Source: Morella rubra (lineage: Eukaryota; Streptophyta; Magnoliopsida; Fagales; Myricaceae). From it: a DNA stretch of 64,000 bases. The stretch lies in contig CM025854.1 of assembly GCA_003952965.2 (NCBI GenBank), positions 12,816,058 to 12,880,057 of the forward strand. The letters run 5' to 3'. Under the pieces are notes generated by a model. The model was not told the origin of the DNA and searched no databases. It saw only the letters and a list, made by a program, of their open reading frames with translations. This document shows positions 1-11,200 of this stretch, piece by piece. The number at the start of each line of letters is the position of its first letter. Positions within the stretch are counted from its first letter, which is position 1. Made by a program: the position numbers and the translations under genes.

Positions 1-94
1 CAGTGGAGCCTCATATTTGTGTTTTGTTTTTGCAAATTTAAAAATATCATTTTTGCGAATTTTTGTGCTATCTAGCATATCTGTTTGAAATATG

Positions 95-850
95 TCTCTT
101 TATTTTAGACCTGTGCCTTGATATGCATTCAAATTGAGATTATAATAACACTTTTGATAATATTAGACATAAATTAACGACCTGGAAAAACACTCCATAT
201 ATATGAAAAAAAAACATATCAAAAGATAATACAAAAATGAAGGAAAAATAACTTTAAAAATGAAAAATTAAGGAGACAACAAACGCCATAAAAAATTTAA
301 GCATCAAAAGAAGAGGATTCAATGCGGTCCGTACTGAACCTTGTTGATGCAAAACATCCCATGTCTCGTACATTTCAGTTTTAGCATCTTTAAACACGTT
401 GTGGGGGAGCTGAAGGTTTATAGCTTTTCGGAACACTTGAACTGCCTCCAGCTCTGTTGCAACTTCTTTCATCATTGGTTGTTCCTTTCCACTTATATTT
501 AAGCATCTTCTTGTAAGGTTCGCAACCACAATGATCTCTTCTTTCTCACCTTCTACCAAAACTTGATTATCAATAATATTAAACAAATTATCCTCTTCCA
601 TTGAATCGTGAAATATGAAGCTAAACCTTTAGCTCTTGTACCATCTTGAAGAGATTGCTTTTTCTCCAGTTAAGAGCTCAGCAAGAACCACACAAAAACT
701 ATAAACATCACTCTTTCTAAAATTGACTTGGAAAATACTCAGGGTCCAAGTATCCAAAAGTGCCATGCACTTTGTGGTCAGGTGGGATTGCACAACAGCT
801 TGAAGACTATTTTTGCATAATTTTCATCAATTACGAACCCGGTGGTGAGA
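95..850 (-). pseudogene. Partial tandem duplicate of the WAK kinase 3' end and its flank
   Basis: This stretch repeats the end of the kinase exon together with its downstream flank. The frame at 254-601 carries the same C-terminal block as 1184-1549 (MEEDNLFNIIDNQVL, ANLTRRCLNISGKEQPMMKE) and the same downstream AT-rich block (about 239-300 matches 1032-1090). Further left, about 95-150 matches about 965-1015. The copy fades around 780-850, near the catalytic loop. It is not a separate gene, since it has no N-terminal lobe, ectodomain or promoter of its own. The two copies differ by small indels and substitutions, so the duplication is not brand new. Confidence 0.85.
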
Positions 851-1089
851 TTTTAGCACTGTGTGTAAAAGAATAGGCACGCAACCTGTGTTCATATGCA
901 TTCACAGACGTTATGAATATGATTGCAAATTTAACGAGGTTTGCAATATTTGGTATGAAAATGTTCTTTATTTTAGACCTGTGTTTGATATGCATTAAAA
1001 TTGAGATTATATCTAACATAATTTCCATATGAAGAAAAATAACTTTAAAAATGAAAAATTAAGGAGACAACAAACGCCATAAAAAATTG

Positions 1090-2249
1090 TTAAGCATCAA
1101 AAGAAGAGGATTCAATGCGGTCCGTACTTAACATTGTTGATGCAGAAACATCCCATGTCTCGTACATTTCAGTTTTAGCATCTTCATCCACGTTGTGAGT
1201 GATGATTTGTAGCTTTTCGCAACACTTGAACTGCCTCCAGCTCTGTTGCAACTTCTTTCATCATTGGTTGTTCCTTTCCACTTATATTTAAGCATCTTCT
1301 TGTAAGGTTCGCAACCACAATGATCTCTTCTTTCTCACCTTCTTCCAAAACTTGATTATCAATAATATTAAACAAATTATCCTCTTCCATTGAATCGGTG
1401 AAATATGCAGCTAAACCTTTAGTTCTTGTACCATCTTGAAAGATTGCTTTTTCTCCAGTTAAGAGCTCAGCAAGAACCACACAAAAACTATAAACATCAC
1501 TCTTCTCTAAAATTGACTTGTCGAAAATACTCAGGGTCCAAGTATCCAAAAGTGTCAGGCACTTGTGTGGTCAGGTGGGATTGATCAACAGCAACAGATC
1601 TTGAATCCCAAAATCTACTATTTTTGCTCTGTAATTTTCATCTAAGAGGATGTTTGTAGACGATGTCCCGGTGGTAAACAGTGAAGAAGCTGCTGAGTGT
1701 AGATAGAATAGAGCTCCTGCAACTTCTGTGGCAATCGTAAGCGCACATCCCACGTTAATGAAAAATCCTCATTGCGGTTATGGAGGTATTGGAAAAGAGT
1801 TCCATTTGGTATAAATTCATAAACTAATAGTGGAACTTCTGTCTCCAAGCAACAACCAAGTAGCTTTACCACGTTTCTATGATTGATTTGTGAGAGAATG
1901 ACAACTTCACTAATGAATTCTTTGGTTTTTTCTTTGCCAATTACCTTTGACTTTTTTACTGCAATGATTTTTCCATCTGGTAACATGGCTTTGTAAACAG
2001 TGCCTTGTCCTTCTTGACCAAGTATTCTGTTCACATTAAAATTATCAGTTGCCTTTTCCAAATCCTTTGAAGTAAATAGGTTGGGGTTCCCAACATTCAC
2101 TTCACTTGAAGATAACTGTTGTTGTAACAACAATCCACCATTTGTTTGAAGAACTTCTCCTTACGCTTCATCATCTTCCTTTTCTTTAGTCCTTTGTACG
2201 ATCCCCATCCACTAAAAGTAGAAATGTACCCCAACGCCTGTGCTAACAC
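1090..2249 (-). pseudogene. WAK pseudogene exon 3: membrane span remnant and broken kinase domain
   Basis: The exon starts after the acceptor at 2250-2251. Its first part should hold the transmembrane span and basic stop-transfer but carries two frame breaks. From about 2133 it reads cleanly: [20 protein letters not shown], a nucleotide loop [11 protein letters not shown] (one Gly replaced by Glu), the catalytic lysine in AVKKSKV, and [15 protein letters not shown]. The frame breaks near 1740, loses two bases just after the YHRDI catalytic loop, passes an intact DFG near 1600, breaks again, and resumes from about 1549 with [21 protein letters not shown] last frame break near 1185 separates the tail, which ends at TAA 1090-1092. 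Essential residues (Lys, HRD, DFG) survive but in different frames, so no active kinase is possible. Confidence 0.92.
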
Positions 2250-2819
2250 CTGTTTAACTCATTGAAATAGGAAAAGATTACTCCTTAAAGTTATATTGAG
2301 AGACAATTATACTTGGAAGTGTTTCTCTTTTGATTGCAAGGAAAGTGCGCATGCAGAATAATTTATGAAAACTAAAAAGTTATCAACAACAAAAGATCAA
2401 GAGATAATGATCTTATGGATAATCAATATGCCAATAGAATGAAAATTCAAGAAAAAGAAAAAAAAAAGTAAATATTTTTCAATTAAAAATAGAGAAATTA
2501 TGTTTCATGTTTCTATTTGTTTTTAACTTTATTATTTTAATTTTTTTTTTTCTAATTTTGTCTTGGGGAGCATTTGATCAATCCACGTCACTTTTTTTCA
2601 TATTTAAAGGCCAGATCTAAAGTAGCCTCGGGATTTATTCCTTTTGAAGCATGAGGGGAATAATAAAACAAAATTGGAACTTTTGCGGAGCTAATTGATT
2701 TTTACTCAAAGATCTAGGGCTTGCTATGACTTTCTCCTGAGATTTTTGTAGGCAGCAAATTCAATCAATAACATTTAATAATGTTTTATAATGATGCAAA
2801 ATTAAGAAGACGTAGGTAC

Positions 2820-2987
2820 CTATAATGATGCCTTTGATCCTCAACCTGATGTTCTTAATCGAGTAGCATTCGTAAGAGCCCTTAGTATTTTTGCATCCCA
2901 TCTTTTCGTAAGTACTCCCGCGGCCATTCTCGTAAGACAAGTACCTCGAACATGTGTTGAGATGAGGATCTGCATATTCGTCAACAT
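2820..2987 (-). CDS. WAK pseudogene exon 2: calcium-binding EGF domain
   Basis: The exon begins after a TTTCAG acceptor (AG at 2988-2989) and ends at a GT donor (2818-2819). It keeps phase 1 on both sides, so the split codon after exon 1 gives Asp. It reads DVDEYADPHLNTCSRY and then MGCKNTKGSYECYS, the pattern of the WAK EGF_CA repeat (DxDEC...C...NTxGSYxC). The first cysteine, which normally forms a disulphide, is Tyr (DVDEY). The exon is 168 bases, 56 codons, and open throughout. Confidence 0.82.
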
Positions 2988-3322
2988 CTGAAATTGCAAT
3001 GACAAGAAAACCATGAGAATGTGAGATATATATGCAAACATAAGTATTAATGGCATCTCATCGAAATTGATATAAAAATTGGAAGATTAGAACTTGAAAA
3101 AAAAAAATTAAGTTGTGGGATTCCCTCTTCCCTTCCAGCCTCTATCGGAGGCGACTCTGTTATTTCAGCCATAAACATATATAATACGCGTGGTCTGATG
3201 ACGCAGGTCGTTTAAAACATCAGCTAATAAAGTTAATTTGAAATAAATGGAGAAATTTTAATTTCTGCTTCCAAAATGGAATTGACAGACTATTCGCCGA
3301 GGAAAAAGAAAAGAAAGCTTAC

Positions 3323-4209
3323 CTTGACATCCTTCAGGAAGATAGGGATTTCCTTCATAGCCGTGTTTGCAGGAACATGTGGAAGCTAAGCTCCTTATTT
3401 CCAAAAGCAGTCTGATTAGAACAATGATAGGTTGGGGACGTAGAACTGCCCTCCGCATTCCCACTTAATCCAAGCGAATTGAATAAACTACTATTAATCC
3501 GCCATTGAAATGCCACTGCAACGGTGTAGTCATCTGGGATTGGCATTCTAAAATTCTCCTTGAACCATTCCGTATCTACCAGGAATGCAGACCTCACTGA
3601 TTGTCCCACCTTCCTGTCATTTATTGGCATTGCAGTTAGGGAGAATCCTATGTCGAGACCGGAAGGTATTACGGTTTGGCAGCAGTTAATGCCATTGCAA
3701 TCGCTTGGATTTACAGATCCAGTTTCCTCACAGACGGACATGCACCCACCAATTATAACTGATTCATTATAAGGAGACATTATTGAGGCAAAGTTGTTGC
3801 AACCCACGGCAACGAATCTGTTTTTGGTCTGGGAGACCATGAAAGGTGTTCCTTCGGTACCGAAATTGAAAAAGTAGTAGAGGGGGGAGAGCAACCCTTG
3901 ATATTTATCATTTCCGAAATTGAAAATCGTAGATTTGACGAGCCCAGTGCCGTCTAACTTAATTTCCAGCAACTCAAAGCCAGTGATCCTCGAGAAAGGC
4001 TTGCGAGAGCCCGCAGGTTCAGTAACTTTACAATCTATCGCCATCCATTCGTCAAGGTAGCAATGTGCGGCTCCCATTCCAAAAGGGAATGGAATGCTAA
4101 CGTTCCCACAGCGGCCTTGGCATGAGCCTTTTGATAATTTCGCGGCTTGTGCGAATGGTTCAAGTGTAGACAGTAGAAAAATTATGCGGAACACCATTTG
4201 CACTGCCAT
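3323..4209 (-). CDS. WAK pseudogene exon 1: signal peptide, GUB_WAK domain, start of EGF
   Basis: Translation from ATG 4209 opens with a hydrophobic signal peptide (MAVQMVFRIIFLLSTLEPFA). A GUB_WAK_bind-type ectodomain follows, with the family hallmarks CQGRCGNVSIPFPFG near residues 30-45 and paired cysteines (FVAVGCNNFA, GGCMSVC, GINCCQT). The frame is open for about 280 residues until near 3385, where one extra base throws it off. The next frame reads CSCKHGYEGNPYLPEGCQ, the usual WAK EGF-like ending, and stops at a GTAAGC donor (intron starts 3322). Only one lesion separates this exon from intact, so the ectodomain part is the best preserved piece of the gene. An open frame can be read upstream to 4272 but begins with GTG and overlaps the TATA box, so I rejected it as the start. 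Confidence 0.88.
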
Positions 4210-4273
4210 CTCTCTGTCTTGCGACGATAATGAATGGAGTTGTGAAGCAGAGATGCATGCCCTGGCTTCCACC

Positions 4274-4280
4274 TTTTATA
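4274..4280 (-). promoter_or_regulatory. TATA box of the WAK pseudogene
   Basis: On the minus strand the sequence reads GGTATAAAAGG here, about 65 bases before the chosen ATG at 4209. That spacing fits transcription starting roughly 30 bases downstream with a short leader. The hairpin element at 4352-5342 begins only about 70 bases further upstream, so the ancestral promoter is cut off from its distal part. Confidence 0.6.
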
Positions 4281-4351
4281 CCAAGATTCCAGCGCGTGCT
4301 TGATCAAATACTTCCACGGAAGTTTCCTAGACCACAATTGTAAGACATAAA

Positions 4352-5342
4352 CAGTCCACTAGTCCTTCGGGTATTGGGGTACTATTGCTCAATTCCAAAT
4401 TGATTCTTAGAATAAGTTTGATCCTAGACCGGTCTTGTGAAATTCTTTTATTGTGGTCATTTTGTCTACTCGAGTGATAATAAAAAAAATCTAACTAGTT
4501 AACGGAAACATATGTTAACCAATTGTCAATAACCACGTGTCCCCTTAATTGTCAAATCACCCAACATACTATGTATGACTCATATACACTAATTTTAATT
4601 TCACCTCAAATTCTCTTTGAAATTCTACCTAACAACTTTCTTTTAAGGGTTAAATATACTTTGCACCCTCCAACTATGGAGTACTTGATACTTTGCACCA
4701 CAATTTACTATTCTTATTATATTGCACCCACCAACTATTGATTTAGACACTTTGCACCATCTTAAAATTTTCGATTAATTTGGACGGAAAATGATTTTTG
4801 ATGTGTGAAATGAAAATTTTATCCCCATATTTTTTTTGGCAATGACCATTTTATGACAGTAAAATTGTAATTTTTGAGAACCAAAAATAAATTCCATCAA
4901 ACTGACCAAAAAATTTAACAAGGGTTGCAAAGTGTCTAAATCAATAAGTTGGTGGATGCATGTGAAAAAATAATAGATCGAGTGCAAAGTGTCAAAACCT
5001 CAAAAGTTAGAAAGTGTAAAGTGTATTTATTTCTTCTTTTAAACATTGAGTTAGTCCAATGCAGAGTAGAGAATTGGAGGCAAAATTAAAATTAGTGGAT
5101 ACGAGTCATATGTGGCACACTGAGTAATTTGACAATTAATGAGGACACGTGATTATTGACAGATTGTTAACACGTGCCCCCGTTAGCCACGTTAAATTTT
5201 TTCCATTTACGGGATTCCTCGAGTTGACAAAATGACCACCTAAGAACACGAAGAACTCCACAGGCCAGCCAGTCTAGGATGAAAATTACTCTAAGGGTCA
5301 ATTTGGGATATTTAAGTAATACCCCAAAGACTAGTAGACTAA
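4352..5342. mobile_element. Large hairpin MITE (foldback element), about 1 kb
   Basis: The left arm (about 4352-4760) is the reverse complement of the right arm (about 4930-5342), with only scattered mismatches and small gaps. Outer ends read CAGTCCACTAGTC on the left and GACTAGTAGACTA on the right. Matching inner blocks include TTGATTTAGACACTTTGCA, the GGTCATTTTGTC/GACAAAATGACC pair and the ACACGTG motifs. A short unpaired centre (about 4770-4920) would be the loop. It encodes nothing convincing. The 8-mer GACATAAA lies on both sides (4344-4351 and 5351-5358) and may be a target duplication, although on the right it sits 8 bases outside the paired end. The superfamily is not clear. Confidence 0.78.
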
Positions 5343-6639
5343 TTAAGCTTGACATAAATATTGATGAATTGAATTTCCCAACAGAATAAAAGAACAAATG
5401 AATTTAAGGAAGCCTTTTCATCCTTCTTTCCCTTTGAGAGGTAAGCCTTAAACTAGGGTCACGGGGCAGATAGACGGAAAAGGCCAACAATTATTTTTCT
5501 GCAAACTTTTTTTTTTTTGTTGAAACTACTAATTGTATATATATATTGAAAGGACAAAGAAAATTATAACCTAGAAAATATGATAAGAAGGATCTAAAGG
5601 GCCAGCCGCGAGTTTAGAGGGCCAACGCCTATATAGTTAATAGGCTTTCTGACTTGTCGACCTTTACAATTGATGTAAATCACGTGGTTTACGTTTCTAC
5701 ATATTTCCAAGTGATTTTGTATAGCCGAACTACTTGTGTAGTTCTATAGAATTGTATGTCCCATGTTATTGCTAAATAGGCGTCTACTAGAGGCCATTTT
5801 GGCTCCCTTGATCCCTGCCTACTCCCTCTATTCTGTACTTTGACTCTTGGGTTGATTAATAGAGAAAATAATAATAATAAAATACGTTCTTATATTGTTC
5901 GGCGAGCATAGTATTTGTATTTTCTCTTTTCGCTACATATTACCGCATATACTCTATTGAGGGAATAGGCGTAGATTAGTAACGAATTTTTACTGCCATT
6001 TTTAAAACTTCAAAATAGGAGGATTCTACAGTTTTCTTTTGTTCCCAAACAATATATAATTGTTTATTTCTTTAATATTCTTACGATCCATATATTTCTG
6101 TAATGTACAATATAAATTTGTCGATGGAGGATATGCTTGTTTCCTGGAATCATTAATTATTAGAGAAACATCAAGTGGACTGGGAATAGGCAAACGATTC
6201 TTCTTTTCTTGATTGAAACGTGTTACAAGTTGTCAAAAGTAGCATGGCCAGGCATGATAGCTAAGGCAATCCAAGTGTCGGCCACTGCTGGTACTTTAGT
6301 TGGTCAAAAGAGCTTGGGAACTTTATCGTACATATATAGTGGAATGCATTTTTATCGGCCATCACTCGCAGAAAAAGTTCTTGCTTTTGTAAAACTTTAA
6401 ACTATTGGGCGATCACATCCAAAAGAAAAATGATATTCATCCGAGTGGTACTCATATTTCATGTCTTCCATCGCGATCGATATATATCTACAACTATATT
6501 TCATTTTCTTTTGTGGTCTTTGTATTTGCTTTCTTTCTACATAATTAATTGCTTTTTAAAATTTATAGTACTTGAGCTGTTGATCAGATAACTTTGAAAG
6601 ATCTTCATAAGCGAGTATTGCGTCGAGTACTACTCGCTA
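5343..6639. other. Intergenic, no gene seen; contains a segment repeated near the second WAK relic
   Basis: No coding region is supported here. The short plus-strand open frame at 6209-6400 lies in a segment (about 6150-6440) that is repeated, diverged, at about 14930-15240. Shared blocks include the words around GCAATCCAAG, ACTTTAGTTGGT and the 'catccaaaagaa' block. Because both copies lie next to WAK relics, this looks like the old upstream flank of a duplicated WAK unit rather than a gene. Confidence 0.6.
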
Positions 6640-7851
6640 CACTATTTTTGGCCTTTAGGGACGCATTTTGTGGGGCTGTAACTAAAATCATCCCCAAAGC
6701 TTCACTTTTAGAGACAAAATTATGTTCATCCTGATAAAATTGCGTCCCCATTTAGCGACGAAATTTAGTCCTCTTCATTAAATTCATCTCTTATTTGGCC
6801 GGAGTGCTGGCAGGAAAACTTAGGACTAACCTAATTTTGTGGCACAATATGTTCGTCCCCAACTTGGCCAGTAGGATTCAGATGAAAATGTAACAATAAT
6901 AATCGAATTAAATCAAAGATATGATTCGAAATATCACATTTGATAGGGTACGAACATACGTTATATATTATTTTTCATTATTGTTCAGATGTATGTACGA
7001 AGATATATTTTATTGGAATATATGTTCAAATATGTGTTTGATAGTGTGTTTAAATATCTCCAAGCATTTTGCTATTCCCACCCATACAAAACCTGATTAA
7101 TTTACATGTACAGACTTTGACATTCATTATACAAGTCAATCAAAACAGAACATAATCTAGTTTTATACATGCACACCTATAATCTATTAAAACACAAGAT
7201 AATCATCAAAAATATACATTAGAATGTGGCAATGTCAACCACAGTACAAATCCATCAAAACATACATCAGAATGCAAGAATGTCCACTACACAATTATCA
7301 AATAAACATAGCTGTATATAAAAGAGTTAATGGAGTACAATAATATATAACCATTAACAAAAGTGAGGCTGAAATGCCAAAAAAGACGAACTGATGCCCC
7401 ATAGTGATCAAGGCTCGTAATCCTTTCAACCCATTGTGGGCGAGCTTGGTGGGCAGCATGTGCCTCCTCCTTTGCCTCAGGCTCCTTTACCCACATCTGG
7501 TTCGCTCATCCTGTGCCCCCGTCGTATGTGGAGGCCAACATGCACTGCACATCCTCCACCCATGGTACATTTGACAATGGGGTCATTTCTCATCGGGTAA
7601 TGCCTTAACCCCCGCCGCTATATAAGAAAGCGTGTGATGAGAAGTCCGAGCGAGCGACTGTCTACAAAGGTAACATGCGCCTTATGATAGAGACTCGATA
7701 TATTCACCTGGCAAATCAGTATGGACCCATTTGCCAGCTAAACTCGGAATCAAGCTTGATACTATGTGAATCTTGTCTAGTGAAGCTTCAGATATATGTT
7801 TGGGGCAAGCACCAAGTGTAGTGTCTTAAAGAAGGGGTTCAAATCCTAGTA

Positions 7852-8361
7852 TTAGATGACTATGCCTCCTCTGTGCAATGGCCCAGGATGACTGATCATG
7901 GACAACAATATGTGGTCCACGGTCGGCTCAGCATTACCAGCAACAGCATGAGCCTTTGGTACAGGACAAGGAGGGGCATCGCCCTCTAGTGCCAGAAGAG
8001 GACAGGCATCGCCCCTTGTTGCAGGACGAGGAGGAGCATCGCCCTCTAGTGGAACTGCCGCCCCGGGTATCTTGAGAAACTCGGCAATTGTATCTGCCAA
8101 CACAGTAACCGTGACCCCATAGATCGTCACAGTTAGTTGATTCGCAGGGGGATCTTGTTTCTCCATCTCCAAGTAAAACTCATGAACCATGTCATGGATG
8201 ACACACCTGGTCATCTGAAGGATGGGCATTCATCCTCTAGTTGTGAAAATATAGGGGTGTGTTGTACCCTCGAAGGTCAATGGCAAGAGCTCTTCAATGT
8301 TTACAATCCGCTCGACTAGCACCGGTCGTGCCCTAATCTGTTCCTCTGTTGTCAAATCCAT
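7852..8361 (-). pseudogene. 'Putative plant transposon protein' family fragment inside the CACTA element
   Basis: From ATG 8361 the minus strand reads MDLTTEEQIRARPVLVERIV, then a single in-frame stop near 8232 (a TGA where TGG is likely), and then MPILQMTRCVIHDMVHEFYL. A block follows of the kind seen in proteins annotated only as 'putative plant transposon protein domain' (TIYGVTVTVLADTIAEFLKI). From about residue 110 comes a short repeated Pro/Ala-rich segment built on (L/R)EGDAPP or RGDACP units of about 30 bases (7960-8055). The frame ends at 7852. The family is common next to CACTA-like ends in plant genomes, but its biochemical role is not known to me. The assignment is from memory of family wording, not a search. 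Confidence 0.55.
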
Positions 8362-8963
8362 TTGTGATGAAGAATGCATGGGCCTTAATGACTTTCTTTA
8401 GGATGCAATGGTTAGCAATCAAGCGAGTTTGCAACGGAATAAATTTGTGTTATGTTACTAAAATAAAAATTGATAATACAAACAACAGTTTATTGTCTCA
8501 ATTAGTAGTTGGAAATTACTCAAACGCTCGGTACTTACATGACGACTATTATACATTTTATACCGATAGATCGTATTCGAACATCTTCTTTACAATACAA
8601 AAAACAACTATTGAATGTGTGTGATCAATCGTCTGATCCCATGCGAATGATGGTGCAATATGTTCGAATATATTCAAACATAATTAGGGATGAAAAGTAG
8701 CCGACTCGAATTTGATCCTCGGTCAAATACTTTCAAACGGAAATGTGACAAAATCGTCCCTAAAAGTGTACATTATGTTCTTAAACATTCAAATAGAATC
8801 GAATATTTATTGTGGACAAAAAATTACTGCCACCAAAAGAAATATATTTGAATACGTTTGAACATTGTTAGGTTAAGTTTGTCCCTAAATGTCCATTTTG
8901 GAGATGCATGAAAAATTTCGTCTCTAAAGACCCTTTATCGACTGGAGCTATGGTGATGGCAAA

Positions 8964-9767
8964 TGATACCGAGATTAACCGGGGAAAGCGCGGGACACCT
9001 CCACCTCGGGATGGTTGGAATGAGAGAAATAGACACTCGAACATAGTAATGGGGACCTCGGGAAATGATAACCAAGGATAGATAGATACCTCGGAATAGT
9101 AAGAGACCTCGGGATAATATATGGGTATCTCGGGATGTTTGTGGGAACATCGGGAAACACTCTGGAACACACTAACTCACACACTCGGATAGATAAGCTC
9201 ACCACCCAAGTAGAACACAAAGGGATACAGAAATCACCACCCAATGTAATCCAACACGGGATACAAAGCAAGAAACTCGCCACCTATCGGAATCCACCGA
9301 AGGATAAGAGTTGTTAGAAGAAATCCTTCTTCAAAGTAGCCTAAGGCTCAAGTTGTATAAACACTCAAAATCTATATTTTTCCATTGCTAGAGAAGGGTT
9401 AAATAGCAAAGCTTGGAACAACCCTCCAAGCATGAGTAAATGAAAATTACATCTTCCAAAAATATTAATTGAGACATAAAAGACTCTTAGGGAAATGAAA
9501 AGACATGTTGAAAATCCAAAAGAATAAGCTAAAAATAGCAAACTCGTCAAAAATTCGTTGGACCTCGGAATTAGCTGCCAGCCTGACCTTCCTTGGAGTA
9601 ATTCAATCATAACTTCGTCTAGAAAACTCCAAATTGTACGTTTGATGCGTTGAAAACTAGATTCGTAGAGCTTTCCAACAAGCCATAGCTCGAACAGAAA
9701 ACCTTCGTAAATCATTCCAGAATTTAATTTCAATCTCGACCTTTTGGTGCTGACCACACCTGTGTCA
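8964..9767 (-). repeat. 3' LTR of the gypsy element (804 bp)
   Basis: It begins TGATACCGAG and ends CTGTGTCA on the plus strand, matching the LTR at 13088-13853 along its length apart from small gaps. The integrase reading frame runs into it before meeting a stop. Confidence 0.9.
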
Positions 9768-10286
9768 TGCTCCCTTGGTTGGAAAAGACTCAACCTCGAG
9801 GCTAACTCTTCATCTTCTTCTTCATAATATGGGGACAGGTCAGAGACATTAAAAGTTGCTGAAACTTCATATTCCCTTGGAAGTTCAATTTTATACGCAT
9901 TATCACCAATGCGTTGAAGCACTTTGAATGGACCATCGGCTCTAGGTCTTGAGCTTAGCATGTCTTCCTCCCGGAAACATTCTTTCCTTAGATGAATCCA
10001 CACCAAATCACCTCTTTGAAAATTGCTTGCTTTCGGTGCTTGTTGGCTTGCTTCTTGTACTTCTCAGTTTGCTTGAGAATCCGATCTCGACTTGTTCATG
10101 CAACTTCTTAATGTTCTTCACTCTCTCCTCAGCATCACCACTGAATTGATGAGTAGTAGGAAGTGGAGCCAAGTCCAAAGGACTAATAGGATTTTGAACA
10201 TAGACAATCTCAAATGGACTACAACCCGTAGTTTGACTAGTGGATCGATTATAAGCAAACTGGCTTGTGCAAGAATTAAATCCCAT
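9768..10286 (-). pseudogene. Gypsy integrase C-terminal domain
   Basis: It continues the integrase with AYNRSTSQTTGCSPFEIVY and, after a frame change near 10010, [20 protein letters not shown] followed by [20 protein letters not shown] and NVSDLSPY. This is the GPF/GPY-type module that helps bind DNA. There is no recognisable chromodomain after it. The reading frame runs across the junction at 9767 into the LTR. Confidence 0.82.
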
Positions 10287-11200
10287 TGACGAATATTCTT
10301 ACCAACAAAGCTCCGCAACAAATTTCCAAGCTTCGATTGACAACTTCAGTTTGTCCATCGGTTTGAGGATGAACAAGTTGAACTAAATTGCAGGTTAGTT
10401 CCAAGCTTCCTCCAAGAGTACGCCAAAAATGACTCATGAACTTTATATCTCGATCGATGTGATAGTTTGGAATTCCATGCAGCTTAACAACTTCTCGAAA
10501 ATAAAATCCGCCACTGAGAAGCATCAAGAGTCTTGCTACAAGGAAAAAATGCGCCATCTTTGAATAGCGATCAACAACCACCATAACTGAATCTTTGTTC
10601 CTTTGAGCCTTTGGCAAACCCACAACAGAATCCATACTTACATCTTCCAAGGTGAATTACAAATTGGAAGTGGAGTGTATAACCCAGTATTTTGTCCATG
10701 ACTCTTGGTAATGTGACAAATTCTACATCGCTCTACATGTCTCATAACATCTCGCTCCATTTTTGGCCAATAGAAATTTTCTTTGATAAGAGAAAGAGTT
10801 TTATCTTTACCAAAGTGACCAGCAAGTCCACCACCGTGAGCTTCAATGATAATGGCATTCTCAAAGGCATTGTGGAATACACAATTGATTGCCTTTGAAA
10901 AGATAACCATTTTGTAATAAAAAGAGTGATAAGGACCCTTAGAACATTCTTCCCATACCTTGGCAAAGTAGGGATCTCCTTGTAAAGCTCTTTCACCACT
11001 TCAAAGCCCAAGGCATTAACTTGCATAGTAGAAAGCAAGGAATGTCGACGACTCAAAGCATCAGCTACTTGATTTTGAACACCCACCTTATGTTTGAGAA
11101 CAAAGGAAAATGATTGTAAAAACACACTCCATTTAGCATGTCGGGAATTGAGTTTTTGTTGGCTATTCAAATATTTCAAGGCCTCGGTGATCCAAGAACA
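10276..11200 (-). pseudogene. Gypsy RNase H end and integrase core
   Basis: It opens with the RNase H tail ([20 protein letters not shown], then [12 protein letters not shown]). The zinc-binding integrase head follows in another frame ([18 protein letters not shown], then CRICHITKSHGQ), and then the integrase core with [22 protein letters not shown] and [16 protein letters not shown], which together carry the D,D,E triad. Several frame changes split it into three open pieces. Confidence 0.85.

Larger units (their letters stand above)
1090..4209 (-). pseudogene. Wall-associated receptor kinase (WAK-like) pseudogene, three exons
   Basis: WAKs are plasma-membrane receptor kinases: an extracellular galacturonan-binding GUB_WAK domain, EGF repeats, one membrane span, and a cytoplasmic Ser/Thr kinase. 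All parts are recognisable here in the order and intron layout of the family: exon 1 (3323-4209), exon 2 (2820-2987) and exon 3 (1090-2249), each intron with GT/AG ends and phase 1 junctions. The gene cannot make a receptor. Exon 1 has a one-base frame break near 3385, exon 3 has breaks in the juxtamembrane part, in the middle of the kinase, at the HRD motif, after DFG and near the C-terminus, and an EGF cysteine is Tyr. Start chosen at the ATG at 4209 because a signal peptide follows at once and a TATA box lies about 65 bases upstream. Two further relics of the family lie at 14228-14415 and 47184-48349. Identity as a WAK-like relic is nearly certain; expression is unknown. Confidence 0.93.

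Noticed and set aside
4210..4272. Upstream extension of the WAK exon 1 frame
   Set aside because: The extension starts at GTG, not ATG, and overlaps the TATA box. The ATG at 4209 is followed by a proper signal peptide.
8349..8700. Plus-strand open frames (91 and 63 codons) in the CACTA subterminal region
   Set aside because: They cover AT-rich subterminal repeats and the antisense of the transposon protein start; no domain.
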